This document shows positions 45,325 through 55,206 of a stretch of DNA of 64,000 bases, piece by piece. This DNA is from Candidatus Gastranaerophilales bacterium (GTDB lineage: Bacteria; Cyanobacteriota; Vampirovibrionia; Gastranaerophilales; Gastranaerophilaceae), in contig CALVBI010000002.1 of NCBI GenBank assembly GCA_944325735.1, forward strand, positions 372,001-436,000, written 5' to 3'. Under the pieces are notes generated by a model. That model had not been told where the DNA came from and searched no databases. It worked only from the letters and a program-made list of their open reading frames with translations. Each line of letters begins with the position of its first letter. Within the stretch, counting starts at the first letter, position 1. The position numbers were made by a program, and so were the translations under genes.

Positions 45325-46440
45325 ATGGCTGAAAATTACTCTAATTCTAAATTTAATATAATATCTTTTTTGAAAAAAGCTGTAGCTGTTGGGGCTTCAG
45401 ATATTCATTTGCAAGTTGATGAACGTCCAGCAATAAGAATTGATGGCAAAATTACTAAAGTTGATATGCCTATTCTGTCTGAGGATGATATTTCAATTGC
45501 TTATGATATTTTGTTACCTACACATTTTAAAGGAAAAGTTAATTCTGTTTTTGATTTAGACTTTGCATATGAAATTCATGGGGTTTCTCGTTTTAGGGTT
45601 AATTTAAGCCGTCAATTAGGGAAAAGTGCTCTTGTTATAAGAACGATTCCTTATAATATTAAAAGAATATCAGATTTGATGCTTCCAGAATCTATAGAGC
45701 AGTTTGCAACTTTAAATAATGGTTTAGTTTTAATTACTGGACCTACAGGTTCTGGTAAATCTACTACAATTGCTTCTTTAATTGATTATATTAATATTAA
45801 TTATCCTAAACATATTATTACAATTGAAGATCCTGTTGAATTTATTTTTACAAATAAAAAATCTTTAGTATCTCAACGTCAAGTTTTAATTGATACTCCA
45901 TCTTTTCCAGATGGTATCAAGTATGCATTGAGACAAGATCCAGATGTTATTTTTATTGGTGAAATTAGAGATAAAGAAACAGTTACTGCAGCATTAAAAG
46001 CGGCTGAAACTGGTCACCTTGTGTTTGCAACTATTCACACAAATGATGCTATTCAAACTGTTAATAGAATTGTAAATATGTATGAACCTTCTGATCGTGA
46101 TTTTGTAAGGGATCAGTTGGCTTCTATTTTAAGAGGTACTGTATCTCAAAAATTAGTGCCAATATCAAATGGTGCAGGACGTCGTCCGGCATGTGAAGTT
46201 TTAGTTGTAACACCTACTGTTAAAGATTTTATTGAAAAAGATAAATTAGAAGAAATATATGAACTTGTTAAAAAAGGTTCTTTCAATAATATGATTACAA
46301 TGAATTCTTCGTTATACAGATTATATGAACAAGATTTAATTTCAGAAGATATTGCAATGTCATATTCTGATAATAAAAATGAGTTACAACAAATGTTTAG
46401 AGGTGTATTCCACGGGACATTTGGTTCTTCTGGAAAATAG
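45325..46440 (+). CDS. pilT: PilT twitching-motility retraction ATPase
   Basis: 371 residues: N-terminal PAS-like domain (ASDIHLQVDERPAIRIDG) and a RecA-like ATPase with Walker A GPTGSGKST, Walker B-type DVIFIGEIRD, His boxes (GHLVFATIHTNDA) and the AIRGT-like LASILRGTVSQKLVP. It depolymerises type IV pili. It is the only pilus machinery gene in the window. Its presence supports the view that the many prepilins here are for a type IV pilus or related system. Confidence 0.9.
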   Translation: MAENYSNSKFNIISFLKKAVAVGASDIHLQVDERPAIRIDGKITKVDMPILSEDDISIAYDILLPTHFKGKVNSVFDLDFAYEIHGVSRFRVNLSRQLGKSALVIRTIPYNIKRISDLMLPESIEQFATLNNGLVLITGPTGSGKSTTIASLIDYININYPKHIITIEDPVEFIFTNKKSLVSQRQVLIDTPSFPDGIKYALRQDPDVIFIGEIRDKETVTAALKAAETGHLVFATIHTNDAIQTVNRIVNMYEPSDRDFVRDQLASILRGTVSQKLVPISNGAGRRPACEVLVVTPTVKDFIEKDKLEEIYELVKKGSFNNMITMNSSLYRLYEQDLISEDIAMSYSDNKNELQQMFRGVFHGTFGSSGK

Positions 46441-46480
46441 TTAAAAAATAAAATTTAATAAAAATATTAGAGATAGTTGT

Positions 46481-47242
46481 ATGAATAATTTCGTAACAGA
46501 TGCAATTAATCTAAAAGCTTATAATTTGAGTGATGCTGATAAAATTATTGTTATGTACTCAAAAGATAAGGGGCTTATTAGAGGGGTTGCAAAGGGAGTA
46601 AAAAAGCCTAAAAGTAAACTTGGCGCAAGAATGGATTTGCTTGTTGCGAATAAACTTATGCTTTATAAAGGGAAGAATTTAGATAGAATTTGTCAGGCTG
46701 AAGCTTTAAATACTTTCCAAAAAACTCGCCAAAATATGGACAAGATTTTTTATTCAATGTATATATCTGAAGTTGTAAGCAACTTTGGAGTAGAAGACGA
46801 TCCTTGTTCTAATGAAGTTTATGATTTATTATATAAAGCTTTAGATAAAATATCTAATGCTTCTGATATTGTAGAAATTATGATTTCTGTTATTAAATTT
46901 CAGTTAAAGATGATGTTGATTTCAGGCTTAGGATTGGAATTTGATACTTGTTTGTGTTGCGGACATAATATTAAAGATGAAAATATGTTCTTTTCTTCTC
47001 AAATGGGTGGTATAGTATGCTCAAAATGTAATGAAAAATACAATATTCATAATATTATGCACTATAAGTTGCGAGATTTTTTAATATATTGTTTGGAATC
47101 TGATTTTGATGCTAAAACAGAATATGATGAAAAAGCTAATGAAAAAGTCTGCAGTGTGTGTTTTGAATTATTAAAAGAATATATAAGTTTGCATTCTTCT
47201 CAAAAATTCAAATCAACAGAACTTTTACAGGAGGTTAAATAA
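46481..47242 (+). CDS. recO: DNA repair protein RecO
   Basis: 253 residues: N-terminal OB fold (TDAINLKAYNLSDADKIIVMY, KGVKKPKSKLGARM), a helical middle and a Cys4 zinc site (CLCCGHN and CSKC). RecO helps load RecA on SSB-coated DNA in the RecFOR pathway. It follows pilT by 40 bp and precedes a small membrane protein gene by 7 bp. Confidence 0.88.
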   Translation: MNNFVTDAINLKAYNLSDADKIIVMYSKDKGLIRGVAKGVKKPKSKLGARMDLLVANKLMLYKGKNLDRICQAEALNTFQKTRQNMDKIFYSMYISEVVSNFGVEDDPCSNEVYDLLYKALDKISNASDIVEIMISVIKFQLKMMLISGLGLEFDTCLCCGHNIKDENMFFSSQMGGIVCSKCNEKYNIHNIMHYKLRDFLIYCLESDFDAKTEYDEKANEKVCSVCFELLKEYISLHSSQKFKSTELLQEVK

Positions 47243-47249
47243 TAAAAAT

Positions 47250-47630
47250 ATGTTTAAAAATTTATTTGACTTATCTGTAAAACGTTCAGGAATGGAAATA
47301 TTTGGATTTTATTTGTTTTATTCTATATTTGGTGCAATGATAGCAGGGCTAATTTGCGGAATTATAATTGCTGTTTTGCATCCTGAAGCTAAAACTTTTG
47401 CTGATGGTGCAAGATTAGGTATGTTATATGGCCCTTTGATGGCTATTTTTTATGGTGTAATTATTGCATTATCAGTAATTCATGCAAAAGGTATTTTTAA
47501 CTCCTTTTATGCAGTATTATTGACAATAATTGCTGTTCCTTTACTATATTTTGGTGGTATATCTCTCGGATTTATTCCTGTTGCCTTATTAACTTCTTTT
47601 GATAGTAAAAGTTCTACCAATCATATTTAA
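47250..47630 (+). CDS. Small four-helix membrane protein, unknown function
   Basis: 126 residues with about three or four membrane helices (IFGFYLFYSIFGAMIAGLI, LMAIFYGVIIAL, VLLTIIAVPLLYF). Not recognised. It follows recO by 7 bp and converges with the prepilin at 47614, overlapping by 17 bp. Confidence 0.55.
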   Translation: MFKNLFDLSVKRSGMEIFGFYLFYSIFGAMIAGLICGIIIAVLHPEAKTFADGARLGMLYGPLMAIFYGVIIALSVIHAKGIFNSFYAVLLTIIAVPLLYFGGISLGFIPVALLTSFDSKSSTNHI

Positions 47631-48474
47631 TTTCCCATCCGTCATATTGTATTAATCTGCCGCAGTGTCTATTTTCAATACTGTTTTTGCTACAGTATTG
47701 AAGTAATATATCTCGCTTATTTTCGCTTCCAGGGTATCTGTAAAACCCAAATTTGTTTGAGTACATGCTCATTACGAAAATATCTTTTCCAATAGTGTTA
47801 GGTTTTTTTATTCCGTTAATATCAACAATTATATATATAGAAGTATAATAATGTCCGGAAGTACAAATCTTGTTTCCATCACTATCTTCTTTGATTTCAT
47901 CACAGTGTGTATCTAAGGAAAGTCCAACAATTGATCCATTTGCTAATGAAATTATATATTTTTGGCTGTTTAAGGAGTTTGAATCTATATTTTTATTAAG
48001 GTAATATATTTGCTCATATCCAATATTAGAAAATTTTGTAATCCCATAATTTTTAACAGGTTTTATGTATGGCAGAAAATATTTTTCAGTAAATGATTTG
48101 AATAATTCTTTACCTCCGGTTGTTTGACCTTTGTAGCTATCCATATCCCAGTTATCCATGTCTCCATAATCTGCTTTTGCAGCTTCAAAAGCCTGATTTA
48201 AAATGGAATATGTTGCTTTTAACTGTGTAACAGTCCTTTTCTTTTGATAATTAGCTATCAATGTTGGCATTGTTAATGCTGCAATAATGCCAATAATACC
48301 AAGTGTAATTAAGACTTCTGCTAGGGTAAATCCTATGTAATGATTGTGATGTTTTATATCACTATAATGGCAGATTTTATTAAAAAAGTAAATACTTTTC
48401 TTCCTTTTCCTCTCTATACAAAGGTTTTGCGGGGGGGGGGCACTCTTAAAGCTTCTCGTATAACCATTTTTCAT
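47614..48474 (-). CDS. Type IV prepilin-like protein; C10 tract, in frame (ON) as sequenced
   Basis: 286 residues, in frame from ATG 48474. A 49-residue leader, unusually long, includes the tract (APPP, residues 12-15) and ends HYIG-FTLAEVLITLGIIG. The pilin helix is followed by a globular domain with DINGIKKPNTIGKD and a C-terminus ending GWEIKYDW. GGAGG and a TTGACA promoter (48494-48522) are upstream. With 9 or 11 C it would be off. It is one of two tract-bearing prepilins that are full length here. Confidence 0.85.
   Translation of the reverse strand: MKNGYTRSFKSAPPPQNLCIERKRKKSIYFFNKICHYSDIKHHNHYIGFTLAEVLITLGIIGIIAALTMPTLIANYQKKRTVTQLKATYSILNQAFEAAKADYGDMDNWDMDSYKGQTTGGKELFKSFTEKYFLPYIKPVKNYGITKFSNIGYEQIYYLNKNIDSNSLNSQKYIISLANGSIVGLSLDTHCDEIKEDSDGNKICTSGHYYTSIYIIVDINGIKKPNTIGKDIFVMSMYSNKFGFYRYPGSENKRDILLQYCSKNSIENRHCGRLIQYDGWEIKYDW
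48431..48440 (+). repeat. G10 tract (C10 in coding strand) in prepilin leader
   Basis: Ten plus-strand G; the minus-strand prepilin gene starting at 48474 is in frame with this length. Confidence 0.95.
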
Positions 48475-48493
48475 CCTCCATATTTTTGTTTAT

Positions 48494-48522
48494 ATTATTT
48501 ATTATTTTTTTTATTTTGTCAA
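48494..48522 (-). promoter_or_regulatory. Promoter of the 48474 prepilin gene
   Basis: TTGACA (48522-48517), 17-bp spacer, AATAAT (48499-48494), as for the prepilin at 16126. Confidence 0.6.
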
Positions 48523-48618
48523 TATGGATTAAATAATTAATTAAAGATTAATTTCAATGACTTTTTCAAAAATAACGTTAAAATGAATGTATAAGTTATT
48601 TGAAATGGAGTTAATATT

Positions 48619-51213
48619 ATGCCAGATTTTAACAAATTTACTAACTACTCGCAAGAGTTATTGAATTCGGCTGGTGCAATTATGCAGTCTCATAAAAATT
48701 CTGAGATGCAGCCAGAGCATATTATGCTTGCCATGATTAAAGATAGTGGTGCAATTAAGGATTATTTAACAGAGTTAAAATTATTAAATCAAGGTTTTAT
48801 TGATAAGATTGTTTCTGTTATAAAATCATTTCCTACAATAGCAGAACCACCTTCTGGGCAGGTATTTTTATCAGCTAAGACATATCAGCTTTTAGATATT
48901 GCTGGTCAGGCAGCTGAGGAATTCAAAGATGAATATATTAGTGCAGAATCTATTTTATTAGCAATGACAAAACTTGATAACAGTCCAATTCAATTGTTAT
49001 TAAGGAATTATAATGTTGATACTAATAAAGTCTTGAATGTAATGAAAAAAATTAGAGGTAATAAAAAAGTGGATAATAAAAATGCAGAAGAAAATATGAA
49101 AGCGTTGGAAAAATTCTCAACAGATTTAACTACGCTTGCAAGAAAAGGTAAATTAGATCCTGTAATTGGCCGTGACGAAGAAGTTAGACGTATAATTCAG
49201 GTCTTAAATAGAAGGACAAAAAATAACCCTGTATTGATCGGAGAGCCAGGTGTTGGTAAAACTGCAATCGTAGAAGGATTAGCACAACGTATTGTGCGTG
49301 GAGATGTTCCTGAAAGTTTAAAAGATGTGAAATTAGTTTCTCTTGATATGGGAGCATTAGTTGCTGGCGCTAAATTTAGAGGTGAATTTGAAGAACGATT
49401 GAAAGCTGTATTGAAAGAAGTTGAAGATTCAAATGGCGAAATCGTAATGTTTATTGACGAATTGCATACGGTAGTTGGTGCAGGTGCTACAGAAGGTTCA
49501 ATGGATGCAGGTAATCTATTAAAACCTATGCTTGCTCGTGGAGTATTGAGAACTATTGGTGCTACAACAGTTAATGAATATAGAAAATATATTGAAAAAG
49601 ACCCTGCTCTGGAAAGAAGATTTCAACCTGTATTAGTAGGTGAACCTTCTGTTGAAGATACTATTTCTATTCTTAGAGGTTTGAAAGAAAAATATGAAGT
49701 TCACCATGGTATCCGTATTTTAGACAGTGCATTGATAGCAGCCGCAAAATTGTCTGACAGATATATTACTGACAGATTTTTACCTGATAAAGCTATTGAT
49801 TTGATCGATGAAGCAGCATCTTCTTTGCGTATTGAGATTGATTCAATGCCTGAAGAAATTGATAAAATGTTGCGTCAAAAAATTCAATTAGAAATCGAAA
49901 GAGAAGCTCTAAAAAAAGAAGACGATGATGATGCAAAAGCAAAAGTTGAAGTTTTAACAAAACAAATTAATGATTTAGAAAGTAAGATCTCTAAGTTAAA
50001 GTCTCAATGGGAACAAGAAAAAGCATCTATTACCGGTGAAGCAGGTATCAAAGAAGAAATAGAAAAAGTTAAAAATAAAATAGAAGAAGCAGAACGTAAT
50101 ACTGATTTGCAAACAGCAGCAGAACTTAAATATGGCAAGCTTCTTGAACTTGAAAAACAATTGAAAGCTGTTCAAAATAAAGAAAAAACTGATAATAAAT
50201 TGTTAAAAGAAGAAATTGATGACGAAGATATTGCCAATGTAGTAAGTAAATGGACTGGAATACCTGTAAACAAGCTTGTTGAAAGTGAAAAACAGAAACT
50301 TTTGAATATGGAAGATATTTTGCATAAACGTTTAGTTGGGCAAGAAGAAGCAGTGGATACAGTTTCTGATGCTATACGCCGTGCTCGTTCTGGTTTGAAA
50401 GATCCTAAACGCCCAATTGGTACTTTCTTATTTTTAGGTCCTACAGGTGTAGGTAAGACCGAATTAGCTAAGTCGTTGGCAGAATTTATGTTTAATGATG
50501 AAGATGCTCTAATTCGTATTGATATGTCTGAATATATGGAAAAACATAATGTATCAAGATTAGTTGGAGCTCCTCCGGGATATGTTGGTTACGATGAAGG
50601 CGGTCAATTGACTGAAGCTGTTCGAAGAAAACCATATTCAGTTGTGCTTTTTGATGAAATAGAAAAAGCTCATCCTGATGTATTCAATATAATGCTTCAA
50701 ATCTTTGATGACGGCAGATTGACTGATTCAAAAGGAAGAACTGTTGATTTCAAAAATACTTTGATAATTATGACATCAAACATTGGTAGCGATATCATTC
50801 TTGAAGGGACATTGAATTCTTTGGGTTCAAATAGTAATTTTGAAGATACTAAAGAAAAAGTTTTGGAAGTATTGAGAACAAGATTCAAACCAGAATTCTT
50901 GAATAGAATAGATGAAACTATTTTCTTTAGAGCTTTGAATATGCAAGATTTGACAAAAATTGTAGATATTCAAATGGATTATTTGAGAAGATTGTTAAAA
51001 GATCAAGAAATTGAATTCGAAATTACTCCTGATGCTAAGGAATTTCTTGCAACTAGAGGATTTAATCCTGTGTATGGTGCAAGACCTTTGAAAAGAGTAA
51101 TCAGGCAATTGATAGAAAATCCTTTGTCAAAACAAATTCTCGCGCAGAAATTTATGCGTGGTGATAAAGTAATCATTGATGTTGATAATGATGAAATTAT
51201 ATTTAAAAAGTAA
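48619..51213 (+). CDS. clpB: ClpB disaggregase
   Basis: 864 residues: N-domain, NBD1 (Walker A GEPGVGKT), middle coiled coil (about 400-530), NBD2 (Walker A GPTGVGKT), the usual ClpB order. It threads and refolds aggregated protein with DnaK. TGGAGTT precedes the ATG. No CIRCE element seen upstream. Ended by a terminator at 51232. Confidence 0.95.
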   Translation: MPDFNKFTNYSQELLNSAGAIMQSHKNSEMQPEHIMLAMIKDSGAIKDYLTELKLLNQGFIDKIVSVIKSFPTIAEPPSGQVFLSAKTYQLLDIAGQAAEEFKDEYISAESILLAMTKLDNSPIQLLLRNYNVDTNKVLNVMKKIRGNKKVDNKNAEENMKALEKFSTDLTTLARKGKLDPVIGRDEEVRRIIQVLNRRTKNNPVLIGEPGVGKTAIVEGLAQRIVRGDVPESLKDVKLVSLDMGALVAGAKFRGEFEERLKAVLKEVEDSNGEIVMFIDELHTVVGAGATEGSMDAGNLLKPMLARGVLRTIGATTVNEYRKYIEKDPALERRFQPVLVGEPSVEDTISILRGLKEKYEVHHGIRILDSALIAAAKLSDRYITDRFLPDKAIDLIDEAASSLRIEIDSMPEEIDKMLRQKIQLEIEREALKKEDDDDAKAKVEVLTKQINDLESKISKLKSQWEQEKASITGEAGIKEEIEKVKNKIEEAERNTDLQTAAELKYGKLLELEKQLKAVQNKEKTDNKLLKEEIDDEDIANVVSKWTGIPVNKLVESEKQKLLNMEDILHKRLVGQEEAVDTVSDAIRRARSGLKDPKRPIGTFLFLGPTGVGKTELAKSLAEFMFNDEDALIRIDMSEYMEKHNVSRLVGAPPGYVGYDEGGQLTEAVRRKPYSVVLFDEIEKAHPDVFNIMLQIFDDGRLTDSKGRTVDFKNTLIIMTSNIGSDIILEGTLNSLGSNSNFEDTKEKVLEVLRTRFKPEFLNRIDETIFFRALNMQDLTKIVDIQMDYLRRLLKDQEIEFEITPDAKEFLATRGFNPVYGARPLKRVIRQLIENPLSKQILAQKFMRGDKVIIDVDNDEIIFKK

Positions 51214-51231
51214 TAATTTCTTGCAAATATA

Positions 51232-51271
51232 AAAAAAATATGCTACTTTTATTCAGTAGCATATTTTTTTT
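51232..51271 (+). terminator. Rho-independent terminator of clpB, directly abutting the next ribosome site
   Basis: Stem AATATGCTACT / AGTAGCATATT flanked by A and T runs. AAGGAG of the next prepilin begins two bases after it. Confidence 0.8.
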
Positions 51272-51283
51272 AAGGAGCTGGTT

Positions 51284-52206
51284 ATGAGAAGATTTAATGC
51301 AAAAAAAGTACAAAAATTTGGCATGCAAAGTAATTCTTTTGTAGAAGTGTCAAGTTGTGTGTTTGTCGGGGGGGGGGCAATTTAGAGCTTGTTCCACAAG
51401 GGGGTAAAGTATATAGTCATTCTGAGGGTGCATGCCCGAAAGAATCCAGCCAATTATTAAAAATAAAAGCTGGATTGCTTCGACAAAAGTCTTGCAATGA
51501 CAGATTCGGTTTTACGTTAGCAGAAGTTTTAATAACTTTAGGAATAATTGGTGTTGTTGCAGCGATGACATTGCCGAGTGTAATTAATAAATATAAAATA
51601 AAACAATTGCGTACCGCATTTTTGCGTTCTAGTAGTGTAATTCAGAATGCCGCAAATTTAACAGCATCAGAGTTTGGGTATGGTAGTTTTAAAGAGCTTA
51701 GTTCTTCAATGTGTGGAACTGTAAGTAAAGGAGATTCTGCTGCTTGTAAAACTTCCAATCAGCAAAATTTTGAAGATATATATTCTTTTTTCCTTTCTCA
51801 GTTTGAAATTGTAAAAAAATATCAATCTTCAAATATTTCATCATTAAAATTAAAAGTTGATAATTTCTCAAATTTATATGAATTTAACTATGGTAGTTTG
51901 TATGGTATTGGTGGTAATACAGGAGGCTTGTATTTATTAAAAGATAATAGCGCTATATCAGGAATGGCTTTTTATCATCATGAACCTAGTGATGGAATAT
52001 CAATTACTTTTGATACTAATGGTCCTCATAAAGGTCCAAATCGTTATGGTTATGATATCTTTTTGTATAATACAGGTACTTGGTATAAGCTATGTACAAA
52101 AAATCAGGATGGGAATCTTTATAATGGCCGAGGTTGTTATGATTATGCCTTGAAAGATGTAAATCCTGATGATAATACAAAAGGGTATTGGGATAGTTTG
52201 TATTAA
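51284..52206 (+). CDS. Type IV prepilin-like protein; G10 tract, out of frame as sequenced; palindromic insert in leader
   Basis: From ATG 51284 (AAGGAG site) the frame reads MRRFNAKKVQKFGMQS onward and stops at 51381, right after the G10 tract. One extra G (or two fewer) gives about 307 residues. The shifted leader crosses an 86-bp palindromic element (51416-51501) and then RFG-FTLAEVLITLGIIG, with DTNGPHKGPNRYGYD and tail DNTKGYWDSLY. No start codon lies in the pilin frame between tract and peptidase site. There is no room for a promoter between the clpB terminator and the ribosome site, so expression must depend on read-through or a start inside the terminator. Confidence 0.78.
51368..51377 (+). 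repeat. G10 tract in prepilin leader
   Basis: Ten G; the 51284 gene is off as written and restored by 11 or 8 G. Confidence 0.95.
51416..51501 (+). repeat. 86-bp palindromic element inside a prepilin leader
   Basis: Begins GTCATTCTGAGGG and ends CTTGCAATGAC, imperfect inverted ends. Inner arms CGAAAGAATCCAGC and GCTGGATTGCTTCG match at 13 of 14 positions. This looks like an extragenic-palindrome-type repeat that has landed within coding DNA. Only one copy in this window. Confidence 0.7.
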
Positions 52207-52207
52207 T

Positions 52208-52235
52208 AAAAAAGCTCCTTAAATGGAGCTTTTTT
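52208..52235. terminator. Bidirectional terminator
   Basis: AAAAAAGCTCC / GGAGCTTTTTT stem, six-base loop, between convergent genes. Confidence 0.85.
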
Positions 52236-52238
52236 ATT

Positions 52239-53489
52239 TTAGTTAAAAGTAAATCCGTCAGCTTTAAATCTGTCAATTACTTCTTGCAGTTGTTCATCTG
52301 AACATACAAATGATAATCTAAAGAAGCCTTCGCCGTGATTTCCGAATGCATTACCAGGAACTAAGACAACACCTGATGTTTTTAAGACATCTTCACAGAA
52401 TTTGAATGCTGAGTCATATCTTTTTGGAATAGGAAGCCATAGATAGAATGTTGTGTGAGGTACTGTTTTTTCATCGATTGGCCAACCAAGTTCTTTAAAG
52501 CCTTTTACCATAATTGCTTGTTTTCTTGCATAGCCTTTATTTTTTTCTTCTATGTATTTATCTCCTTCTTCAGAGTTAAGAATTTCAGCACAAGCTTTTT
52601 GTAGAGCTTTAAAAATGCCGTTATCAATAGTTGATTTTCCTTTTCCAAAGCGTTGGACTACTTCTTTATTTCCGCATACCCAGCCTAATCTCCAGCCAGT
52701 TACAGCATACGGTTTAGAAAAACTGTAAAATTCAATACCTATATCTTTAGCACCATCTAATTCAAATATACTGAAAGGTTTTTCGTCTTCTGTGAAATAC
52801 ATATCACAATATGCCGCATCAGATACAAGCAGAATGTCGTATTTTTTACAGAAATTGATAACAGATTGTACGTATTCTCTTGTAGCTGAGCTTCCTAACG
52901 GGTTATTTGGGTAATTTATGAATAAGGCTTTTATGTTTTCTTTTTTGTATCCATCTTTAATTATTTGATGGTAAATTTCTTCGACATCAGGCATATAATT
53001 ATTTTCTTGAGTTAAAGGCATTGGGTACGCTTTAGCTCCAGAACATTGAATAAATTGTAAATATGATGCATAGCAAGGGTCTGGTACCATAATTACATCT
53101 TTTTCTAATTCTTCATGTTTTGGTGTTGTAATAAATCTTACTAGATTCGCAATACCTTCTTTTGAACCAACAAGAGAGAATATTTCTGTTTCAGGGTCAA
53201 GCTCTACTCCAAAACGATTTTTCATTCTTTGAGCTATTGCTTTTCTAAAGTATGGTTCTCCTTTAGGTATAGAGTACATGTGTATACCATCTTCGTCAAT
53301 AATTTCTTTTAATCTGTTTAAAAGTGCTTCAGGAGGGTTTGCAGTAGGTGCTCCCATTGATAAAGATATTGGAGCTCTGTTTTTTGCAATAAGTTCATCT
53401 TTTAATTTAGCTGTTTGTTCTTTTAGTCTAAACATTATGTATGTTTCTAAAGACATAACTTCTTTGTTGAATAATTTTTCTATATTCAT
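52239..53489 (-). CDS. Class I/II aminotransferase, probably LL-diaminopimelate aminotransferase-like
   Basis: 416 residues, PLP-dependent fold I, with NYPNNPLGSSATREY, SDAAYCDMYF and the PLP lysine in SFSKPYAVTGWRLGW. The DapL/aspartate-aminotransferase-like subgroup is suggested by the N-terminus and by the chance of a lysine pathway with lysA at 16277. The exact substrate is not certain. GGAAGGGAAAT precedes the ATG. It follows the MlaF-like gene by 11 bp, so the three minus-strand genes form one operon. Confidence 0.78.
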   Translation of the reverse strand: MNIEKLFNKEVMSLETYIMFRLKEQTAKLKDELIAKNRAPISLSMGAPTANPPEALLNRLKEIIDEDGIHMYSIPKGEPYFRKAIAQRMKNRFGVELDPETEIFSLVGSKEGIANLVRFITTPKHEELEKDVIMVPDPCYASYLQFIQCSGAKAYPMPLTQENNYMPDVEEIYHQIIKDGYKKENIKALFINYPNNPLGSSATREYVQSVINFCKKYDILLVSDAAYCDMYFTEDEKPFSIFELDGAKDIGIEFYSFSKPYAVTGWRLGWVCGNKEVVQRFGKGKSTIDNGIFKALQKACAEILNSEEGDKYIEEKNKGYARKQAIMVKGFKELGWPIDEKTVPHTTFYLWLPIPKRYDSAFKFCEDVLKTSGVVLVPGNAFGNHGEGFFRLSFVCSDEQLQEVIDRFKADGFTFN

Positions 53490-53500
53490 ATTTCCCTTCC

Positions 53501-54226
53501 TTAATTTTCAGCAATCATTTGCATAGGTCCTTCTAGAGATGCGGTGACGAATTGTTTTGTATATTCATTATCTTGTCTCATCATTTCTTCAGGAGTTCCT
53601 TCAAAAACAACTTTTCCTTGATAAAGCATAATTACTTTATCTGCAGTTCGATTAATTGTAGACATTTGGTGAGTAACTACAACAGATGCTGCATTTGTTT
53701 CATCTTTTAATCGAACGATGTAATCTTCAATTAGTGTAGATGAAATCGGGTCAAGACCAGCTGTTGGTTCATCATAAAGTATTGAATTAGGTTCTGTTAC
53801 AATTGCACGAGCAAAGCTTACTCTTTTTTGCATACCGCCTGATAGTTCTGACGGAAATTTGTTTTCAATACCTTTTAGTCCGACAAGTTCTAGTTTTTCA
53901 GCAACTATATTTCTTATTTCTTTTTCTGTGTATTTTTTTCTCAGGTCTTTTCTTTCATGTAGAGCAAAAGCAATATTATCAGCAACATTAAGAGAATCAA
54001 ATAGTGCTGAGTATTGAAAAACCATTGCAATATCGCCTTTTGACGTAATTATTTCTCCGCTGTCAGGGGTTAGCAGTCCGCATATAAGTTTCAAAATTGT
54101 ACTTTTCCCAGAGCCAGAAAATCCTACAATTGCGAGTGTTTCTCCGCTTTCAACTTTAAATGATACGTCATCAATTACTCTTTTATCATCAAATGTTTTT
54201 ATTAAATTTTTTACTTCTATACTCAT
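53501..54226 (-). CDS. MlaF-like ABC transporter ATPase
   Basis: 241 residues with Walker A GFSGSGKST, Q-loop, signature LSGGMQKR, Walker B ILYDEPTAGLDP and switch His (VVTHQM). It pairs with the MlaE-like permease upstream (21 bp gap). Together they move lipids between membranes, or a similar substrate. MlaD-type substrate protein is not in the window. Confidence 0.85.
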   Translation of the reverse strand: MSIEVKNLIKTFDDKRVIDDVSFKVESGETLAIVGFSGSGKSTILKLICGLLTPDSGEIITSKGDIAMVFQYSALFDSLNVADNIAFALHERKDLRKKYTEKEIRNIVAEKLELVGLKGIENKFPSELSGGMQKRVSFARAIVTEPNSILYDEPTAGLDPISSTLIEDYIVRLKDETNAASVVVTHQMSTINRTADKVIMLYQGKVVFEGTPEEMMRQDNEYTKQFVTASLEGPMQMIAEN

Positions 54227-54247
54227 TGTGTTAAAATTTTACCTCTA

Positions 54248-55057
54248 TTAAAAGAAAAATGCTATAGCAAATATCATATCCCATATTACAATTGCAACGA
54301 AAGACCAAACAACTGATTTGGTTGTAGCTTCTCCGACACCTTTAGCTCCGCCTTTTGCGTAATATCCGCAAGAGCAGCTTATCAATGAGATTGTACCTCC
54401 AAAAAATAAGGCTTTTAAAAGGCATACTCCTAAATCTTTCATATAAATTCCAAGCCAAGCAGAGTCAAAAAATGCTCTATAGCCGAGTCCTGCTGTTAAT
54501 TTTGCTGTTACAGCTCCCGCAAGAACTCCGACAGTTGATGCGATTACAACAATTGGTGGCATCATAATTAATCCTGCTAAAATTCTTGGGACGAATAAAT
54601 AATTAATCGGATTAACTTTTAAAACTTCTATTGCATCTATTTGTTCTGTTACTCTCATTGTTGCAATTTCAGATGCTAATGATGAACCAATCATTGAGAT
54701 TATAGCAAAGCCAGACATAATAACTCCGACTTCTCGTACTATAAGAATAGTCATTAATAGTCCGACAAAATTGCTTCCACCTTGTTTTACCATTTCTAAG
54801 GCAACTTGTGAAGCTACGATTACAGAAGTCATTCCAACAATAGATAAAGTGATAGGAAGTGATGTTACGCCAAATCTATAGCATTGTTCAATTAATTCTT
54901 TTTTGTCTATTTGGCCTTTGAGTAAGCATTTTATTACATCAATCCCGTTAAGAGTTATTTTCCCAAGAGTGTCTAGGAATTCTTCAAATTCTTTGAACAT
55001 TCCGGTAAATATCTTATATGTTGCTGATTGTTTGTAATATTTTTGTAGACTGCCCAT
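54248..55057 (-). CDS. MlaE-like ABC transporter permease
   Basis: About 269 residues, five membrane helices, with the MlaE family stretch EIATMRVTEQIDAIEVLKVNP and the helix MIGSSLASE. Start chosen at ATG 55057; a TTG at 55108 is in frame, but TTGCAT-17-TATAAT lies between them (55092-55064), which would place the transcription start on or next to 55057, giving a leaderless message. Confidence 0.82.
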   Translation of the reverse strand: MGSLQKYYKQSATYKIFTGMFKEFEEFLDTLGKITLNGIDVIKCLLKGQIDKKELIEQCYRFGVTSLPITLSIVGMTSVIVASQVALEMVKQGGSNFVGLLMTILIVREVGVIMSGFAIISMIGSSLASEIATMRVTEQIDAIEVLKVNPINYLFVPRILAGLIMMPPIVVIASTVGVLAGAVTAKLTAGLGYRAFFDSAWLGIYMKDLGVCLLKALFFGGTISLISCSCGYYAKGGAKGVGEATTKSVVWSFVAIVIWDMIFAIAFFF

Positions 55058-55063
55058 TCCTGA

Positions 55064-55092
55064 ATTATACAAAAAATTTTTGATTAATGCAA
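55064..55092 (-). promoter_or_regulatory. Promoter of the MlaE-like gene (leaderless message predicted)
   Basis: TTGCAT (55092-55087), 17-bp spacer, TATAAT (55069-55064). The ATG at 55057 lies seven bases after the -10. Confidence 0.55.
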
Positions 55093-55206
55093 TTTGTGTT
55101 GAAATCAAGCAATAGTTTTTATATTTAGTTACAGTTTAGCTTGTAAAGTTAAAAAAGAAATGTTATAATGATTGTATGTTGTCTATGTTTATGGAGATTT
55201 TTTAAT

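Noticed and set aside
51355-52206. Reading the 51284 prepilin from GTG at 51355
   Set aside because: As above: the start is an alternative codon just before the tract without a ribosome site, while ATG 51284 follows AAGGAG and matches the family leader.
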